Assembly (NCBI GenBank): GCA_963843385.1
Contig: CAWJJY010000007.1
Span: forward strand, 1,488,001 to 1,552,000
DNA: 64,000 nt
Source of the DNA: CAVOHU01 sp963843385
GTDB taxonomy: Bacteria; Acidobacteriota; Vicinamibacteria; Vicinamibacterales; JAKQTR01
Reading direction: 5' to 3'
The notes beneath the pieces are model-generated. The model had not been told where the DNA came from and made no database searches. It saw nothing but the letters and a program-made list of their open reading frames with translations. The position numbers and the translations under genes are program-made. Shown here one piece after another: positions 26,028 to 34,784 of this stretch (its first letter is position 1; each line of letters opens with the position of its first letter).

Positions 26028-27848
26028 ATGCACCTTCATGCCGTTGACTGGCTCATCGTTGCTGCATCGCTCCTGATCTGTTTCGTCCCGGCGCTCTTCT
26101 TCGGCAGGCGCGCGGGAAAGAGCACGTCCGAGTTCTTCGCATCGGGACGCGCCGTGCCGTGGTGGCTGGCCGGATTGTCGATGGTCGCCACCACCTTCAG
26201 CAGCGACACCCCCAACCTGGTTACCGATATCGTGCGGCGCAACGGCGTCGCGGGGAACTGGGTGTGGTGGGCCTTCGTGCTGACCGGCGTGGCCACGGTG
26301 TTCTTCTACGCGCGATTGTGGCGCCGATCCGGCGTCATGACCGATCTCGAGTTCTACGAGATCCGCTACTCGGGGAAGGCTGCCAGCGTGGTCCGCGGAT
26401 TCCGCTCCGTGTATCTCGGGTTGTTCTTCAACTGCATGATCATGGCGACGGTCAACCTGGCAGCCTGCAAGATTGCCGGCGTGCTCTTCGGCCTTCCGCG
26501 GTGGCAGACGCTGCTGTTTGTCGGCGGCCTCAACGTGGTGTTCGCCACGCACTCCGGCCTGTGGGGTGTGCTCGTCATCGACATGATCCAGTTCTTCATC
26601 AAGATGACGGCGGTGATTGCGGCGGCGTACTTCGCCCTCCAGTTGCCGCAGGTGGGCGGCCTGGCCGGACTCGTGTCGAAGCTGTCGGCCACCAGCGGGC
26701 CGGGCGGCCTCAACTATCTCAACATCCTCCCCGACTTCACCAACAACTGGGACCTGGCGGTGGCCGTCTTCGTGATGCCGATTGCCGTTCAATGGTGGGC
26801 CGTCTGGTACCCGGGCGCCGAACCGGGCGGCGGCAGCTACATCGCGCAACGCATGCTGGCGTCCAAGTCGGAGAAGGATTCGCTCGGAGCGGTGCTGTTC
26901 TTCAACGTCGCGCACTACGTGCTGCGGCCGTGGCCGTGGATTCTGGTCGCGCTCTGCTCGATTCTGGTCTACCCGCAGCTCTCGGACATCCAGGCGGCCT
27001 TTCCGCACCTCGACCCAAGCCTGATCGGGCACGACATCGCGTATCCCGCGATGCTGACCTTCCTGCCGGTGGGCTTCATCGGCCTCATGGTGGGCGGACT
27101 GATCGCCGCGAACTCGTCGACCATCCTGACGCATCTCAACTGGGGCGCGTCATACCTCGTGCACGACTTCTACCGCCGGTTCGTTCGCCGCGATGCCGAT
27201 GAAAAACACTACGTGCTGGCCGGCCGGCTGACGACGGTCCTGCTCTTCCTGCTGTCGTCGGCCATGGTGTTCGTGCTCGACACGGCGAAGGACGCGTTCG
27301 ACGTCATCCTTCAGGTTGGGGCGGGAACGGGCCTTCTCTACCTCGTGCGGTGGTTCTGGTGGCGGGTCAACGCGTGGTGCGAAGTGGTGGCGATGGCGAG
27401 CTCGTTCGCGGTGTCCCTCTCGTTCCTCGTGCTGGCGAAGAACGGCGTCCACTTCAGCACCCACGTAGCCCTGCTCATCACCATTGCCGTGACGACCATC
27501 TGCTGGGTGACGACGGCGTTTGTCGGGCCGCCGACCGACCCCGCGATTTTGGAATCGTTCTACCGAAAGGTGCACCCCTTCGGTCCGGGTTGGACGCGGG
27601 TCCGGATCGCGGCCGGCATCCCGGTCGGCCAGGCCCGAACGCACGGAGAAAACATTCCGCTCGCCCTGCTGGGCTGGGTGGCCGGATGCACCATGATCTG
27701 GTCGTCGCTTTTCGCCGTGGGCAATTTCCTGTACGGCCGGATGGGAACGGCAGCCTGGCTGCTCGCGACGTTTGCCGTCAGCGGCACGGCGCTGGTCTAC
27801 GTGGTGAATCGGCTGTGGAACGGCAGTTCGAGCCGCGAGGTCGCGTGA
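26028..27848 (+). CDS. Sodium:solute symporter (SSS family)
   Basis: A 606-residue polytopic inner-membrane protein of the SSS (SLC5-like) family, which couples sodium entry to uptake of sugars, amino acids or other solutes. It opens with MHLHAVDWLIVAASLLICF and has the family's FFASGRAVPWWLAGLSMVATTFSSDTP segment (read in parts) and about 13-14 hydrophobic helices through the length. The GRAV..WLAGLSM.AT.FSSDTP stretch is the conserved sodium-site region after the first helix. Substrate not predictable. Its stop overlaps the start of the LOG gene by one base (TGATG), which indicates cotranslation. Confidence 0.92.
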   Translation: MHLHAVDWLIVAASLLICFVPALFFGRRAGKSTSEFFASGRAVPWWLAGLSMVATTFSSDTPNLVTDIVRRNGVAGNWVWWAFVLTGVATVFFYARLWRRSGVMTDLEFYEIRYSGKAASVVRGFRSVYLGLFFNCMIMATVNLAACKIAGVLFGLPRWQTLLFVGGLNVVFATHSGLWGVLVIDMIQFFIKMTAVIAAAYFALQLPQVGGLAGLVSKLSATSGPGGLNYLNILPDFTNNWDLAVAVFVMPIAVQWWAVWYPGAEPGGGSYIAQRMLASKSEKDSLGAVLFFNVAHYVLRPWPWILVALCSILVYPQLSDIQAAFPHLDPSLIGHDIAYPAMLTFLPVGFIGLMVGGLIAANSSTILTHLNWGASYLVHDFYRRFVRRDADEKHYVLAGRLTTVLLFLLSSAMVFVLDTAKDAFDVILQVGAGTGLLYLVRWFWWRVNAWCEVVAMASSFAVSLSFLVLAKNGVHFSTHVALLITIAVTTICWVTTAFVGPPTDPAILESFYRKVHPFGPGWTRVRIAAGIPVGQARTHGENIPLALLGWVAGCTMIWSSLFAVGNFLYGRMGTAAWLLATFAVSGTALVYVVNRLWNGSSSREVA

Positions 27849-28468
27849 TGGAAAGCCCTCATCAGCCGAACCAGGTGGCAACGGGAAACGTCCCGTTACG
27901 TGCGCTGTGCGTCTTCTGCGGGTCGAGTCCCATGGCCGACGCGTCGTATCTCGAGGCGGCGCGTCACATGGGCAGCGCCATCGCTGCGAGCGGGCGACGC
28001 CTGGTGTACGGCGGGTCGAACATCGGGCTGATGGCGGCGCTTGCCTCAGCGGCGATCGAAGCCGGAGGTGAGGTCGTCGGGGTCATACCCAGGCATCTCG
28101 AAGAGAAACGCATCGCCCATCCCGGGGTGACGGCGATGCACGTCGTGAGCTCGATGCACGAGCGCAAGGCGACGATGGCCGATCTCTCTGACGGGTTCAT
28201 TGCTCTGCCCGGCGGGCTCGGTACGCTCGACGAACTGTTCGAGATCTGGTCGTGGGCTCAGCTCGGCCTGCATGCTAAGCCGATCGGCCTGCTCAACGTC
28301 AAGGGGTTCTTCGAGCCCCTGCTCGGGTTCATCGATCGCGTCGTCGAGGAGCGATTCATGCGGCGGGAGCATCGCGACGCGATCGTCATCGCGTCTGAGC
28401 CTGAACGCCTGCTCGATCGGATGGACCGGTGCAGGCCCGTCGAATTGTCCAAGTGGACCGAGGCCTGA
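27848..28468 (+). CDS. LOG family protein (nucleotide 5'-monophosphate phosphoribohydrolase)
   Basis: A 206-residue protein. It has the family fold opening LCVFCGSSPMADASY and VYGGSNIGLMAALASAA, and the signature PGGLGTLDELFE that binds the phosphate/ribose and supplies the catalytic Glu. LOG enzymes release a free base from nucleoside monophosphates such as cytokinin ribotides or AMP-like compounds. The start overlaps the symporter stop by one base. Downstream is a convergent gene, with a short GCAGG/CCTGC hairpin between them (28479-28491). Confidence 0.92.
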   Translation: MESPHQPNQVATGNVPLRALCVFCGSSPMADASYLEAARHMGSAIAASGRRLVYGGSNIGLMAALASAAIEAGGEVVGVIPRHLEEKRIAHPGVTAMHVVSSMHERKATMADLSDGFIALPGGLGTLDELFEIWSWAQLGLHAKPIGLLNVKGFFEPLLGFIDRVVEERFMRREHRDAIVIASEPERLLDRMDRCRPVELSKWTEA

Positions 28469-28478
28469 AACAGAAACG

Positions 28479-28491
28479 GCAGGGGACCTGC
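28479..28491. terminator. Short hairpin between convergent genes
   Basis: GCAGG-GGA-CCTGC in the 33-base gap between the plus-strand LOG gene and the minus-strand ATPase gene. It is a 5-bp stem and could serve both genes; no T-run makes it strong. Confidence 0.3.
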
Positions 28492-28501
28492 GATCCTTGT
28501 C

Positions 28502-29050
28502 TCAGATCAGGCGCGCCTGTTTGCGCGTGTGCTCAAGGACGACGTCCTTGACCCGATCGATCCACGTGCCGCGCTGCCCGGCGTCGAGCCGCTCGCACGG
28601 GATCTTGTGCTCGCTGAGGAGCGTGTCGACCAGTTGATCGATCGAGCGGACGAAGAACTCGTCGGTGTCGCGGACGCCGTCGGCCGACGCCTCTCCCGAC
28701 ACCGGGACCTTGAAGAGCAGGTCGTAGGTCTTCATCCAGTGATCCATGAAGCGTTCGATCGGGCGCTGGCGGCCGCACGCAAACATCAGGTAGGCGTAGT
28801 TGTCGAGCACGCTCCGGTCGCAGACGACCACGTCGTGCTGGCTGCCGGACCGGATCTCCTCCGCGATCTGCGTCATGAAGATCCAGGTCTGCGCCTCGAG
28901 CGACGTCTTGCGGTTGATGGGCAGCGGCGAGAGCCGCGCCACCTCCTTCACGATGTCGACGTTCACGCCTTGTCGTTTGAGTGAGGCAGCCAGGTCGTAG
29001 CAGAGCGTCGTCTTGCCGACGCCGTGGGATCCAATGAAGGCGACTTTCAT
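28502..29050 (-). CDS. Small P-loop ATPase/kinase-like protein (AAA_28, NadR C-domain-like)
   Basis: A 182-residue cytoplasmic protein with Walker A GSHGVGKTT (8-16) and a Walker B-type VVVCDRSVLDNYAYL. The KEVARLSPLPINR and lid region DTDEFFVRSIDQLV recall the ribosylnicotinamide kinase domain of NadR and other small-nucleoside kinases. A phosphotransferase role on a nucleoside-like substrate is inferred, not shown. No ribosome site is obvious. It is convergent with the LOG gene. Confidence 0.75.
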   Translation of the reverse strand: MKVAFIGSHGVGKTTLCYDLAASLKRQGVNVDIVKEVARLSPLPINRKTSLEAQTWIFMTQIAEEIRSGSQHDVVVCDRSVLDNYAYLMFACGRQRPIERFMDHWMKTYDLLFKVPVSGEASADGVRDTDEFFVRSIDQLVDTLLSEHKIPCERLDAGQRGTWIDRVKDVVLEHTRKQARLI

Positions 29051-29129
29051 CCGCGTGATCGTACTCTACTCGGCGCGGGACGAGAAGACCGGGATTCAAC
29101 ACGTTCGGGTCGATCGTGCTGCGTCGGGC

Positions 29130-29996
29130 TCAGAATCGCCCGCCGAGCGCGACAATGGTATGGGTGCGCTTGCCAAAGCCCTGTTCGACGTCGATCGTCA
29201 GGTGACGGGAAATGACGATCACGCCGCCGGCCAGCATGCTCCATGCCGAGTCGGGCCGGGCGAACGCCTCATAGTCGAGCTCGACGCCGCCGAGCAGCAC
29301 GATCGTGCCTCGCTGGCGCGCGGACAGGCGTTGATGCATCGCGCCGACGTAGATCGCACCCTGTAATCCGCCATCGCCGAACGACGCGCCCACCCGCGGT
29401 CCGTGGTTGAACACTTCAACGCTGGAGTCCTGCACATCGGTCGTCGCCCACGACCAGTTCAAATCGTAGGTGGCGAAGGCGCCCTTGTACCCGATGGCCG
29501 GCGTCAGCCCGAATCCATACAGAGAGCCCTTGTACTCGACCGTGAGCGGCAGGACCAGGGCCGGCGATGGCGGCCCGTTCAGCGGGATCGAGATGTCACT
29601 GACTTCGCCCCCGATTCGGCCGGCCATCACGTACACATTGAGGAACGGAAACAGCCACGCGTCAGCCCTCAGGCCTTGCGCGTTGCTCGCCGTCTTGACC
29701 GACGCTGTGCCCAGCAGGCTGGTCGGCAACGCGACCCCGTTGATTGACAACTCCGTCTCGCCCAGCGGCAGCACCTGGCTCATCCAAAGGCCGCCGACCG
29801 ACACACCGAACGGCAACGGCATGCTTGCCCGGTACTCCGGAGGCACGAGATCCCTGAGCAGGGGCAGGACCGGCGGACCGGACTTGCTGGCCGCCTGCCC
29901 TGCAGGCTCCCGCTGCTGGGCCAGGGCACTGGACAGGGGCGATCCGCAGGCCACCATGGCGGCGAGCACGACGGAGCGTCTCAATCCGCGGGTCAT
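29130..29996 (-). CDS. Outer-membrane beta-barrel protein candidate
   Basis: A 288-residue exported protein with a signal peptide (MTRGLRRSVVLAAMVACGSPLSSALAQ); the start is set by AGGAGGGC upstream. The mature part alternates short beta stretches with Gly-rich turns (LYGFGLTPAIGYKGAFATYDLNWSW, VGASFGDGGLQGAIYVGAMHQRL) and ends in RTHTIVALGGRF, a C-terminal Phe as expected of a barrel recognised by the BAM complex. Ligand or pore role unknown. It stands alone, between the ATPase and M16 genes, all on the minus strand. Confidence 0.65.
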   Translation of the reverse strand: MTRGLRRSVVLAAMVACGSPLSSALAQQREPAGQAASKSGPPVLPLLRDLVPPEYRASMPLPFGVSVGGLWMSQVLPLGETELSINGVALPTSLLGTASVKTASNAQGLRADAWLFPFLNVYVMAGRIGGEVSDISIPLNGPPSPALVLPLTVEYKGSLYGFGLTPAIGYKGAFATYDLNWSWATTDVQDSSVEVFNHGPRVGASFGDGGLQGAIYVGAMHQRLSARQRGTIVLLGGVELDYEAFARPDSAWSMLAGGVIVISRHLTIDVEQGFGKRTHTIVALGGRF

Positions 29997-30113
29997 CGGT
30001 GCCCTCCTGAGGGACGACTGCGTGTCCGGGACACGACTGCAGCAGACCGGATCGAGGATACCGGCAGGGCGGGCGGTCACCAGCGCCGGCGACCGCCCGT
30101 GCCTGGAGACCCG

Positions 30114-31754
30114 CTAGTTCAGCTTCACCACGTGGACGGTGCCGTCACCGTACTTCTTGGCCATGCCGTCGATGGCACGGCCTCCGAACTTCGCCGACAT
30201 CGCCTCGATGGTCGGCTGGTTGGGGAGCAGCTTGCCCGCCCCGGCCTTGCACTCCTCGATGTTGCCCGCCACCATGATAATCAACTTGTCAGGACGCAAG
30301 TACTTCAGCGCGACCCGCTTCACGTCGGCCAGGGTCACCGCCCCGTATCGGGTTTCGTAGGTCTCGTAGAAGTCGCGCGGCCTGCCTTCGAGCTCGAGCG
30401 TGGCGAAGTTCCGGAGATTCCCCGCCGTGTTCGAGAACATCGCGGGGAACGCGCTCAGCCTGGCAGCCTTCGCGAACTTCAGGTCCTGCTCGCTGACGTC
30501 GCCCGATCGCATGCGCTCGATCTCGTTCAGCATCAGCTGCGCAGCGAAGACGACCGTCTCGTTCTTCGTCTGGCAGAACGCCTGGAACGTTCCCGGGAAG
30601 TGGATCTCCGGCGTGAACAACGAGTTGGTCGTGTAGGCCAGCCCATTGTCCGTCCGGACGATCTTCGTGATCCGGGACGAGAAGGATCCGCCGCCAAGGG
30701 TGTAGTTCATGAGGTCGACGGCCGGGGAGTCCGGGTCGTCGCGCATCAGGCCGATGTGGCCGATCTGGACGATTCCCTGGTTCGGAGTCACGCCCTGCGG
30801 TTGGACCATGTAGACGCCGGGCTTGGTCGTCTGCTCCGCCTTGGGCCATTGCGGCACGGCCTTCTCCGCGTTCCGCCACTTGCCGAAGGTCGCCTCGAGC
30901 TTCTGCAGCATCTCGGCCCTCTTGAAATCGCCTGCGACCACCAGAATGGCGTTGTTGGCGCCCCAGTACTTCTTGTGCCAGGCGGCCACATCGGCGCGGG
31001 TGATGCTGTTGATGGTGGCCTCGGTCGGCTGGGCCACGATCGGCGAGTCGTCTCCGTAGACCAGGCGCTGGAACGTGCGGCTGGCCACGTTGCTGATGTT
31101 GCGGTTGCGGTTCCTGATCGCCGGCAGCATGGACTGCTTGTCGCGCTGGAGCCGATCTTCCGGAAGGGCGGGGTTGTTCAGCAGGTCCAGCCAGATCTTC
31201 AGCCCTTCGTCAACGTGCCGCATGTGGATCGACAGGCTGGTCGCCGTCACGGTTCCGGCGAGGAAGTCCATCCGCTCGTTGATTTCATCACCGGTCATCG
31301 TCGTCGTCCCGCCCGCCCGCACGAGCGAGCCGGTCAATGCCTGGATGCCGAGTTTGTCGGGCGGCTCCAGGAACGAACCTCTGCCGCCGCCCCCGCCGCC
31401 GCCGCGCTGCGGCAGATCGAAGGGGAACTCGGCGCCGCGGCCGCGTCCTCCCCCACCGCCGCCGCCTGTAATCACCTGCGACAGGATCGTCGCTTCGAAC
31501 CACGGGATCTCGTTGTCCTCGGCGATGTAGACCACGAGGCCGTTGGACAGGGTCGTGCGGAAGTCAGCCGCCCTGGGCGGCTTGAAGCCGAGCGGAGGAT
31601 ACGTGAACTGATCCGGCCGCGGCCCCTTGGCGGCAGCGGCAGCGGCTGCCTGGGCGGCCTGCTTCGAGGCGGCGGTCTGTGCGATCACGGCGGCAGAGGC
31701 CAGGTAGCACCCCAACGCGCCGATCAGCATGATCGCCGAAAGTCGTTTCAGCAT
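30114..31754 (-). CDS. M16 family metallopeptidase-like protein, no zinc motif
   Basis: A 546-residue exported protein with a signal peptide, followed by an Ala/Gln/Pro-rich tract and the M16 fold. In contrast to its neighbour it lacks the HXXEH zinc motif; where the motif is expected there is FEATILSQVITGGGGGGG with two Gly/Arg-rich inserts (about 90-125). M16 features retained include LAGTVTATSLSIHM, LWLDLLNNPALPE, VVAGDF and the C-terminal MNYTLGGGSFSSRITKIVR. It is probably the non-catalytic partner of a heterodimer with the upstream gene. The start at 31754 is placed at the second Met because AAAGGA is at proper spacing from it; 31760 is the alternative. It follows the catalytic gene by 30 bases. 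Confidence 0.85.
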   Translation of the reverse strand: MLKRLSAIMLIGALGCYLASAAVIAQTAASKQAAQAAAAAAAKGPRPDQFTYPPLGFKPPRAADFRTTLSNGLVVYIAEDNEIPWFEATILSQVITGGGGGGGRGRGAEFPFDLPQRGGGGGGGRGSFLEPPDKLGIQALTGSLVRAGGTTTMTGDEINERMDFLAGTVTATSLSIHMRHVDEGLKIWLDLLNNPALPEDRLQRDKQSMLPAIRNRNRNISNVASRTFQRLVYGDDSPIVAQPTEATINSITRADVAAWHKKYWGANNAILVVAGDFKRAEMLQKLEATFGKWRNAEKAVPQWPKAEQTTKPGVYMVQPQGVTPNQGIVQIGHIGLMRDDPDSPAVDLMNYTLGGGSFSSRITKIVRTDNGLAYTTNSLFTPEIHFPGTFQAFCQTKNETVVFAAQLMLNEIERMRSGDVSEQDLKFAKAARLSAFPAMFSNTAGNLRNFATLELEGRPRDFYETYETRYGAVTLADVKRVALKYLRPDKLIIMVAGNIEECKAGAGKLLPNQPTIEAMSAKFGGRAIDGMAKKYGDGTVHVVKLN

Positions 31755-31784
31755 GGTCATGTTCCTTTCTATCGCAGCGGGGTT

Positions 31785-33332
31785 CTACCTCTCGCGTTCC
31801 ATCACGCCGGTGACGCTGTTGTCGCGGGTCAGGTACTTCTTGGCGACGCGCATCAGGTCGGCCGGCGTCACCGCCATGCGCTGCTTGTACTGCTCTTCGA
31901 TGAACTGCCACTGATAGGCCACTTCCATCCGGGCGAGCGTTCCCGCGATCCCCATGCCCGCGAGGTTCTGCAGGTAGTCGGCCTCGACCGAGTTCTTGAT
32001 GCGCTGAAGCAGCTGAGCGTCCACCGGCGTCCACTTCGCGTCCTCGATGTAGAGCCACAGCTCTTTCTCGAGGGTGTCGAGCGGCACCACTGTCTCGTTC
32101 TCGATCTCGCGCGCGCTCGCGCTGACGCGGAACGACCCGTCGTACTCCGAGTTCGACGCGCTGGCTCCGACGCTCGTCGCATGCGCCAGCTTGCCGTTGA
32201 CCATGTCGAGATACATCTTCCCGGTGCGCGTGCTCATCACGCGGCCAAGCATGAAGAGGGGTGCCAGGTCGTCATGCCAGAGCGGCGGAACATGGAACAT
32301 GACGGTGACGGCCGGGTTGGCGGCCGCGCGGCCGAGGACGCGCTTCTCGATGTAAGGCGTCTTGAAATTGGGTCCGTAGATCTTCTTGTAGTACTCCGAA
32401 TAGGGCTCCTCTGTGCGGACCCGGGGAGACTTGCCCCTCGACTTGACCGGGCCGAAGTACTTCGTGACGAGCGGCATGATGAGCTTCTCGTCGACGTCGC
32501 CCACCATCACGAGCGTGGCGTTGTCCGGCCGATAGAACTGCTCGCGGTAGTCGATGAGCTCCTGCTTGGTGATGCGGCTCACATCGGACATCCAGCCGAC
32601 GACGGGATTCCGGTAGGGGCTCGCGGAGAAAAACGTGGCGTTGAGCTGCTCCTGGAAGAACGACCCAGGGTTGTTCTCACTCATGCGACGCTCTTCGGTG
32701 ATGACGTCGCGTTCCGAGTAGAACTCGCGGAAGACCGGGTTCACCATCCGATCGGCTTCGAGCGCCAGGTAGAGCTCGATCTTGTTCTTCGGAAGGGTGA
32801 CGTAGTACTGCGTCATCTCCTGGTTGGTTGACGCGTTGAGCCCGGTGCCGCCGGCCTCCTGGTAGGCGCCCCAGATCTCCTCGCTGACGATCGTCTCCGC
32901 CTTCTGCTTGTTCAGAAGGTCGCTGGCCTGCTTCTTCCACTCGACGATCCTGGCCTCGTCGCGCCCTTTCACTTTCGCGTCTTCCTCGGCGATCTTCGAC
33001 TCGAGCGCGTCGATCTGGCGGTCGTACTCGAGGTCCTTCAGGAGCGTCCCGGGCTTAATGCCCATCGAGTAGGTCCCCTTGAACATCATGTGCTCGTGGA
33101 GGTGCGAGACCCCCGTGATGCCGGGACGCTCGTTGACCGCCCCGACCCGGTAGGCCAGGACGCAGCTGATGAGCGGCGCCTCGGGACGCTTGACCAGCAG
33201 CACCTTGAGGCCGTTCGGCAGCACCCGCTCGGCCACCTGGCTGCTGAGACTCATCTGCTGGGCTTCGATCGGGACGAACCAGACGACGGCCAGCACGATG
33301 AGCCCGAGACAGACGAACAGTCGATGTCTCAT
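31785..33332 (-). CDS. M16 family zinc metallopeptidase, catalytic subunit
   Basis: A 515-residue exported protein (signal MRHRLFVCLGLIVLAVVWF) with the inverted zinc motif HLHEH (77-81). It belongs to the insulinase/mitochondrial processing peptidase family, which degrades short peptides in a clamshell of two halves. After the motif comes a ~100-residue insertion with a coiled-coil-like Glu/Lys-rich stretch (LESKIAEEDAKVKGRDEAR), and then EADRMVNPVFREFYSERDVITEERR, the helix expected to provide the distal zinc Glu. It heads a two-gene operon with a zinc-less M16 partner 30 bases downstream. Substrate unknown. Confidence 0.92.
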   Translation of the reverse strand: MRHRLFVCLGLIVLAVVWFVPIEAQQMSLSSQVAERVLPNGLKVLLVKRPEAPLISCVLAYRVGAVNERPGITGVSHLHEHMMFKGTYSMGIKPGTLLKDLEYDRQIDALESKIAEEDAKVKGRDEARIVEWKKQASDLLNKQKAETIVSEEIWGAYQEAGGTGLNASTNQEMTQYYVTLPKNKIELYLALEADRMVNPVFREFYSERDVITEERRMSENNPGSFFQEQLNATFFSASPYRNPVVGWMSDVSRITKQELIDYREQFYRPDNATLVMVGDVDEKLIMPLVTKYFGPVKSRGKSPRVRTEEPYSEYYKKIYGPNFKTPYIEKRVLGRAAANPAVTVMFHVPPLWHDDLAPLFMLGRVMSTRTGKMYLDMVNGKLAHATSVGASASNSEYDGSFRVSASAREIENETVVPLDTLEKELWLYIEDAKWTPVDAQLLQRIKNSVEADYLQNLAGMGIAGTLARMEVAYQWQFIEEQYKQRMAVTPADLMRVAKKYLTRDNSVTGVMERER

Positions 33333-33438
33333 GGAACTCTCTCCCATGCTCGGGGTAATGAATTGTGCGGGACAGACGGCGGAACGACGCCTGGGGGGCG
33401 CCAAAGGATACCACGACGCCCGCGGCCAGGCGCCGTGC

Positions 33439-34437
33439 TCAGTCGATCGGCGTCTTCATCCAGTCGGCCGTATTGTGGAAGTTCGCCAGCACGCCGCCGG
33501 GAGGGTTGATGGCGTCGCAGTCTCGGCCTTCCTCGGCCGAAAGCGTCATATCCAGCACCGGCAGCAGATCCTCGAGCTGTTCGACGGTCCGCGGCCCGAC
33601 CACCGGCGAGGTCACACCCGGCTGGTCCTTCGTCCAGAGCAAAGCCAGTTGCCCGGGAAGCTTGCCGTGCCGTTGCGCGACATCCACGAACCGGCGACCG
33701 GCCTCGATCCCGCGTCGCGTGACGCGTTCGGCATAGATGCTGCCGGGCAGCCTCGCCGCCCGAGAGTCGGCGGGCAAGGCGTCGAAGTCGTGGTACCTGG
33801 CGGCCAGCACGCCCTGGCCCAGCGGAGCCCATGGAAGAATGGCGAGGCCGTAGCGCGTCGCAAGCGGGATCAGTTCGTTTTCGACGCGGCGATCCAGGAG
33901 GTTGTAGGGCGGCTGTTCGCTGACATAGCGCGCGAACCCGTGACGTTCGCTCACGGCGAGCGCTTCCATCACCATCCAGGCGGGATGTGTCGAACAGCCG
34001 ATGTAGCGGACCTTGCCGGCACGAACCAGATCAGTCAGTGCGCCGAGGGTCTCCTCGATGGCCGTCTCGGGGCTCGGGCGGTGGACCTGGTATAAATCGA
34101 TGACGTCGGTGCGGAGCCTCCGAAGTGAGGCGTCGCACGCCTGCAGGATGTGCAGGCGCGAGTTGCCGAGATCGTTCGGGCCGTCTCCCGTGCGGTTGTG
34201 CACCTTGGTGGCCAGCACGACCCTATGCCGTCTTCCAGCCAGCGCCTTGCCGAGGATGACCTCCGATTCGCCGCCGCCGTACGAGTTCGCCGTATCGACC
34301 AGGTTGATCCCGCCGTCGAGCGCGGCGTGCACGATGCGAATGGCGTCGGCTTCGGAGGTCGCCGTTCCGAAGTTGTACGTCCCAAGGCAGAGAGGCGAGA
34401 CTCTGACGCCGGTCCGGCCAAGCACCCGATACTCCAC
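33439..34437 (-). CDS. Aldo/keto reductase
   Basis: A 332-residue NAD(P)H-dependent carbonyl reductase. The full catalytic tetrad is visible: Asp48 and Tyr53 (NLVDTANSYGGG), Lys78 (VVLATKVHNRT) and His119 (DLYQVHRPSP). The fold continues through the IGCSTHPAWMVMEAL and LPWAPLGQGVLAARYHDF (read in parts) regions and the C-terminal SPVVGPRTVEQLEDLL cofactor loop. This YghZ/YajO-like AKR type reduces aldehydes and ketones or isomerises sugars; the substrate is not predictable. It stands alone, with 131 bases to the divergent DUF2007 gene. Confidence 0.92.
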   Translation of the reverse strand: MEYRVLGRTGVRVSPLCLGTYNFGTATSEADAIRIVHAALDGGINLVDTANSYGGGESEVILGKALAGRRHRVVLATKVHNRTGDGPNDLGNSRLHILQACDASLRRLRTDVIDLYQVHRPSPETAIEETLGALTDLVRAGKVRYIGCSTHPAWMVMEALAVSERHGFARYVSEQPPYNLLDRRVENELIPLATRYGLAILPWAPLGQGVLAARYHDFDALPADSRAARLPGSIYAERVTRRGIEAGRRFVDVAQRHGKLPGQLALLWTKDQPGVTSPVVGPRTVEQLEDLLPVLDMTLSAEEGRDCDAINPPGGVLANFHNTADWMKTPID

Positions 34438-34568
34438 GCTGGCTCCTTCAGGCGGTTGCCGCCCCCACCGCGATTCGACAGGCTCCTGATCCTATCGCCG
34501 CCTTCATTCACGAGGCAAGGCGCGACGGCCGGCAGGCAATCGGCATAGACTAGTCTCGGAGGCTCGGA

Positions 34569-34781
34569 ATGAGGGCACCGGACGACTGGGTCGAGGTAGG
34601 CATCTACAACTTCCGGCACGAAGCCGAGGTTGCCAGAAGCGTCCTCGAAGGCAGCGGCATTCCCGCCGTGGTGCGCTCCGATGACGCCGGAGGCCAGATG
34701 TTCGACCTGCGCATCGTGCACGGGGCGAGACTCTACGTCCAGCAGCGTGACAAGGGTCGCGCGCGCGAAGCGCTTGCCTGA
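34569..34781 (+). CDS. DUF2007 family protein (putative signal-transducing protein)
   Basis: A 70-residue cytoplasmic protein: WVEVGIYNFRHEAEVARSVLEGSGIPAVVRSD then RLYVQQRDKGRAREAL. The EAEVARSVLE..GI.A pattern and a size of 70-80 residues are typical of DUF2007, often linked to regulation but of unproven role. Its stop is 3 bases before the next gene start, so the two are probably cotranscribed. Confidence 0.85.
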   Translation: MRAPDDWVEVGIYNFRHEAEVARSVLEGSGIPAVVRSDDAGGQMFDLRIVHGARLYVQQRDKGRAREALA

Positions 34782-34784
34782 GGC

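Noticed and set aside
30099..32831. Very long open frame on the plus strand over the M16 genes
   Set aside because: It is antisense to two clear M16 peptidase genes; the frame is an effect of high GC content and the product has no protein-like pattern.
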